From: Andrena cerasifolii
Taxonomy: Eukaryota; Arthropoda; Insecta; Hymenoptera; Andrenidae
Direction: 5' to 3'
NCBI RefSeq assembly: GCF_050908995.1
Contig: NC_135126.1
Coordinates: 15,686,001 to 15,750,000 of the forward strand
Length of the DNA: 64,000 nucleotides
The notes under the pieces were generated by a model. It was not told the origin of the DNA, did not search any database, and worked only from the letters and a program-made list of their open reading frames with translations. A program made the translations under genes and the position numbers. This document shows positions 61,618 through 64,000 of the stretch, in pieces (position 1 is the stretch's first letter; each line of letters opens with the position of its first letter).

Positions 61618-63894
61618 TTAGCTCTGAGAAAGTAACTGCAATTGTTGCTCGCATATCGGATTGCGCATATCTCTGAATCGAAGATGCCAAATCTTCGCGC
61701 GGCCCTGAGAACTTGTGGACATCGATTTCAACTTGTACACATTGAAACTAATCTGGCTAACCGTATCTACTACGCGTCCTATTAATACTAAACCGTTGGT
61801 TGGAATGATAATTACCGCATCACCGGGCGTTAAAGCAACATTACCTAAGGCGGACGATATTTCGTTGCGAGGAAACTCCAAGGGAAACTGCAACCCTGCA
61901 ACGCCTTTCAGAACGTTATTAAGTTCCGATACAGCGGGCAGAGAAGCCACCGTACCGCAGGGATTAGCAAGTTTCTTCTCGGCTGTATTCGGTGATAACG
62001 CTGATCCGCTATTACCGTGTTGCAGTCGTTGCAACTGCGGATAGAGATGTTTGTAAAAATAAGCGACCTTTTCAGGCAAATTAAGGAAAGCGTTGGTAAC
62101 GCGAGAACTTGGCTGCGAGGCTTCTGTCTCCAAAGGAGTTTCTGAAGCTTGAGCCGAGGAGTCTCTTTGAAAAGTTCCTACTTGCGGAACTGACAAAAGT
62201 GATTGCAAAATCGGCTGATGAGCCTTCTGCTGAGCAATCGATAGAAGCGTCGATACATTGCGCGGGGTAGTATCGGAAGATTCTATAGAACCTAAGAAGG
62301 AGTTTGTTTCCCGGGGGAAAGATTCCGATTGCGGTGTGTCGATACTGTCGACAGAGGAGCCGTTTTCAACACTTGCCCCCCCTGGAAACAACGGAAGTGG
62401 CGGTAACAGTGGAATGACAGGATCCGAATTGCCCTCGTCCTGAGAATTTTGTATTGCCTCACTCGGGGGGGAATATGTAAATTCGGACGGATCGTCGTAG
62501 GTCTCGGTTGCAGGAGCGTCTGGAAGCAGCTGATCGTATTTGTCAGCTGCCGAATTCTTATATGGGGGCAATGCGTCGGGTCTACTTAAATCCGACGGCG
62601 ACGGCGACGGTTCGTGACTGAGCGGTGACATATCAGTGGGAATCGGTAAAGGGGGTGGTGGTGTAGCTTGTTGTAGAGGTGCTGAGAGTAAATTCAACGA
62701 TTGGAATGGCTCGTTAAACGTCGGATTATTTGTCAAAGATGAGTCAAGGCTAGAGGGCTCGGCATTATTCACCGACCATTTTGGCTGAAACGGAAATCTA
62801 TTTGTTATGCCGTTTCTAACATTTGATACTAAATAATCGTGTGATCTTTGATACTGCGAATGCTTGGCAGATGCTTCTAATCTGGCTATTACGGATTGAG
62901 GTATCGAACTTTGCATCCCAACATTTACGGAGCTAATATCTGGAAAGATCGGGCAGTCGTTTTGCCCGTTCGTTTTCTGCCCCATCCACGTAACGTCTGG
63001 AATATCTGGAACGACTGTAACCAACGACGAAGGTCCTTCTCCATTTTCCGCAATGGGGGCCTTACAGGTGTTTAGAAAGAAATTTCCTATGAAAGATGGA
63101 GCAAAGCCAATAGATTGCGGAAATCCGGAAGCGTAGAACCCGCAATAAAAACCGTGCACAGTATACGCGAATGTTTTTAAAAGAACCGCGAATCGATAAA
63201 ACCATTCAGGATTGGAGAGCTTTTCGAATAGAAGTTCCAGCATTGAAACCACCTCCGACAATAAGTTCATCCATCCCTCGAGAGAGCTCGGCGAATATTC
63301 ATAAAAAAATTTCAATAGGATTTCTTCCGCTACAACAATTACCTCCCCGAGCTCCCCTAAAATATCCATATTTACACTTATACCGAAATGTGGTCCGAGG
63401 TCGATGGCAAATCCTCGGATGTGAGAGAAGAATTTTTTAATCGCGATTCTCAGTACGGCCAAAGTCTCTCGAATGCTAGACAGAGGGATGCACTTTCTTA
63501 TTCTGTCGAATAAAAGCAGGAGGTTCTCCGAATCCTCTAAGAATACCTGCAGACCCCCCAGACTCTGCTCCACGATTTCGAACAGAGTTTCGCCTAGTAG
63601 AATGTTGCGCAACGAAAACACATTCTTCGCTTCGCCTTCTGCTACGTTGAACGGTAGCGGTAATTTCGGTAGAAATTCAAATTTCAAATTTTTACCGGCG
63701 AGTACCAAGTAGTGAAGCAGCTTATTCGCTTCGCAGAAGATCTCGTGGATAATCACTCCCAACCTGTACTCGTGGCCAAAGTTTAAAGCTTCCTCGCTGC
63801 AGGAACAACTTTGCAGTTGCGTGTCGGGGAATTCATCGGGCAACCATCCTATTGTATGACGTTTCGGCAACTTGATCGCTTCGCCTGCATCCTT
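61618..63894 (-). CDS. 3'-terminal large exon of an unrecognised gene (partial)
   Basis: The exon opens after a TGCTTTTAG acceptor at 63895 and runs 758 residues to a stop at 61618. A possible preceding exon end (63980-64000, before GTACTA) reaches the window edge. Residues ~15-270 are hydrophobic and helix-compatible with scattered Cys (SCSCSEEALNFGHEYRLGVI, CEANKLLHYLVLAGKNL, GFYCGFYASGFPQS). Residues ~300-560 are Pro/Ser-rich and low complexity (PPPPLPIPTDMSPLS). A compact C-terminus follows (KVAYFYKHLYPQLQRLQ, LTPGDAVIIIPTNGLVLIGR, ending CEQQLQLLSQS). I do not recognise the family. The Cys content and secreted neighbours hint at an extracellular or cuticle-associated protein, which is inference only. 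The start lies outside the window. Confidence 0.7.
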   Translation of the reverse strand, partial: KDAGEAIKLPKRHTIGWLPDEFPDTQLQSCSCSEEALNFGHEYRLGVIIHEIFCEANKLLHYLVLAGKNLKFEFLPKLPLPFNVAEGEAKNVFSLRNILLGETLFEIVEQSLGGLQVFLEDSENLLLLFDRIRKCIPLSSIRETLAVLRIAIKKFFSHIRGFAIDLGPHFGISVNMDILGELGEVIVVAEEILLKFFYEYSPSSLEGWMNLLSEVVSMLELLFEKLSNPEWFYRFAVLLKTFAYTVHGFYCGFYASGFPQSIGFAPSFIGNFFLNTCKAPIAENGEGPSSLVTVVPDIPDVTWMGQKTNGQNDCPIFPDISSVNVGMQSSIPQSVIARLEASAKHSQYQRSHDYLVSNVRNGITNRFPFQPKWSVNNAEPSSLDSSLTNNPTFNEPFQSLNLLSAPLQQATPPPPLPIPTDMSPLSHEPSPSPSDLSRPDALPPYKNSAADKYDQLLPDAPATETYDDPSEFTYSPPSEAIQNSQDEGNSDPVIPLLPPLPLFPGGASVENGSSVDSIDTPQSESFPRETNSFLGSIESSDTTPRNVSTLLSIAQQKAHQPILQSLLSVPQVGTFQRDSSAQASETPLETEASQPSSRVTNAFLNLPEKVAYFYKHLYPQLQRLQHGNSGSALSPNTAEKKLANPCGTVASLPAVSELNNVLKGVAGLQFPLEFPRNEISSALGNVALTPGDAVIIIPTNGLVLIGRVVDTVSQISFNVYKLKSMSTSSQGRAKIWHLRFRDMRNPICEQQLQLLSQS

Positions 63895-64000
63895 CTAAAA
63901 GCATTTAAGTTTCCTTAGCGTGCTCGCCTATTTACTTGCAACATCAATCGCACCAATGATTAACGATAAACTGTAGTACCTCTTTTATATTTTCCAACGT

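Overview
This window is eukaryotic and almost certainly from an insect. Its genes have short GT-AG introns and phase-consistent exons. The families are metazoan: a projectin-type Ig domain, NHERF/Sip1, Rip11, testin, ataxin-2 and the insect lipoprotein apolipophorin-III. A hymenopteran, probably a bee, is my best guess from the sharp GC/CpG mosaic and gene style, but this is inference. No rRNA, tRNA or CRISPR was recognised by eye.

The first ~32 kb is GC- and CpG-rich with few, widely spaced exons. It holds the first coding exon of a twitchin/projectin-like giant muscle protein (minus, running off the left edge), a two-exon single-PDZ NHERF/Sip1 scaffold gene (minus, 5.7 kb intron), and a seven-exon Rab11 effector gene, Rip11 (plus), whose first two tiny coding exons sit far upstream. 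The rest is intron or intergenic DNA with several fold-back elements and MITEs.

From ~33 to 56 kb the DNA is AT-rich and gene-dense. NDUFAF7 (plus) faces CWF19L2 (minus) tail to tail. CWF19L2 is head to head with a HIRIP3-like histone chaperone (plus), which faces testin (minus) tail to tail. DDX55 RNA helicase (minus) and ataxin-2 (minus) follow. An ataxin-2 intron carries a solo LTR with a hAT-type element nested inside it; both have clean target-site duplications.

The last 8 kb has four consecutive minus-strand genes. Three encode small proteins with signal peptides: a 119-aa orphan, apolipophorin-III with a good TATA box, and a 98-aa helix-rich orphan. The fourth is the 3' part of a large unrecognised gene. 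The housekeeping genes do not form a pathway; they look like an ordinary compact neighbourhood. The secreted cluster and the fold-back elements next to the NDUFAF7 and DDX55 starts are the least explained parts. Exon joins were made by hand from splice consensus, reading frame and remembered family patterns; no alignment or search was run.
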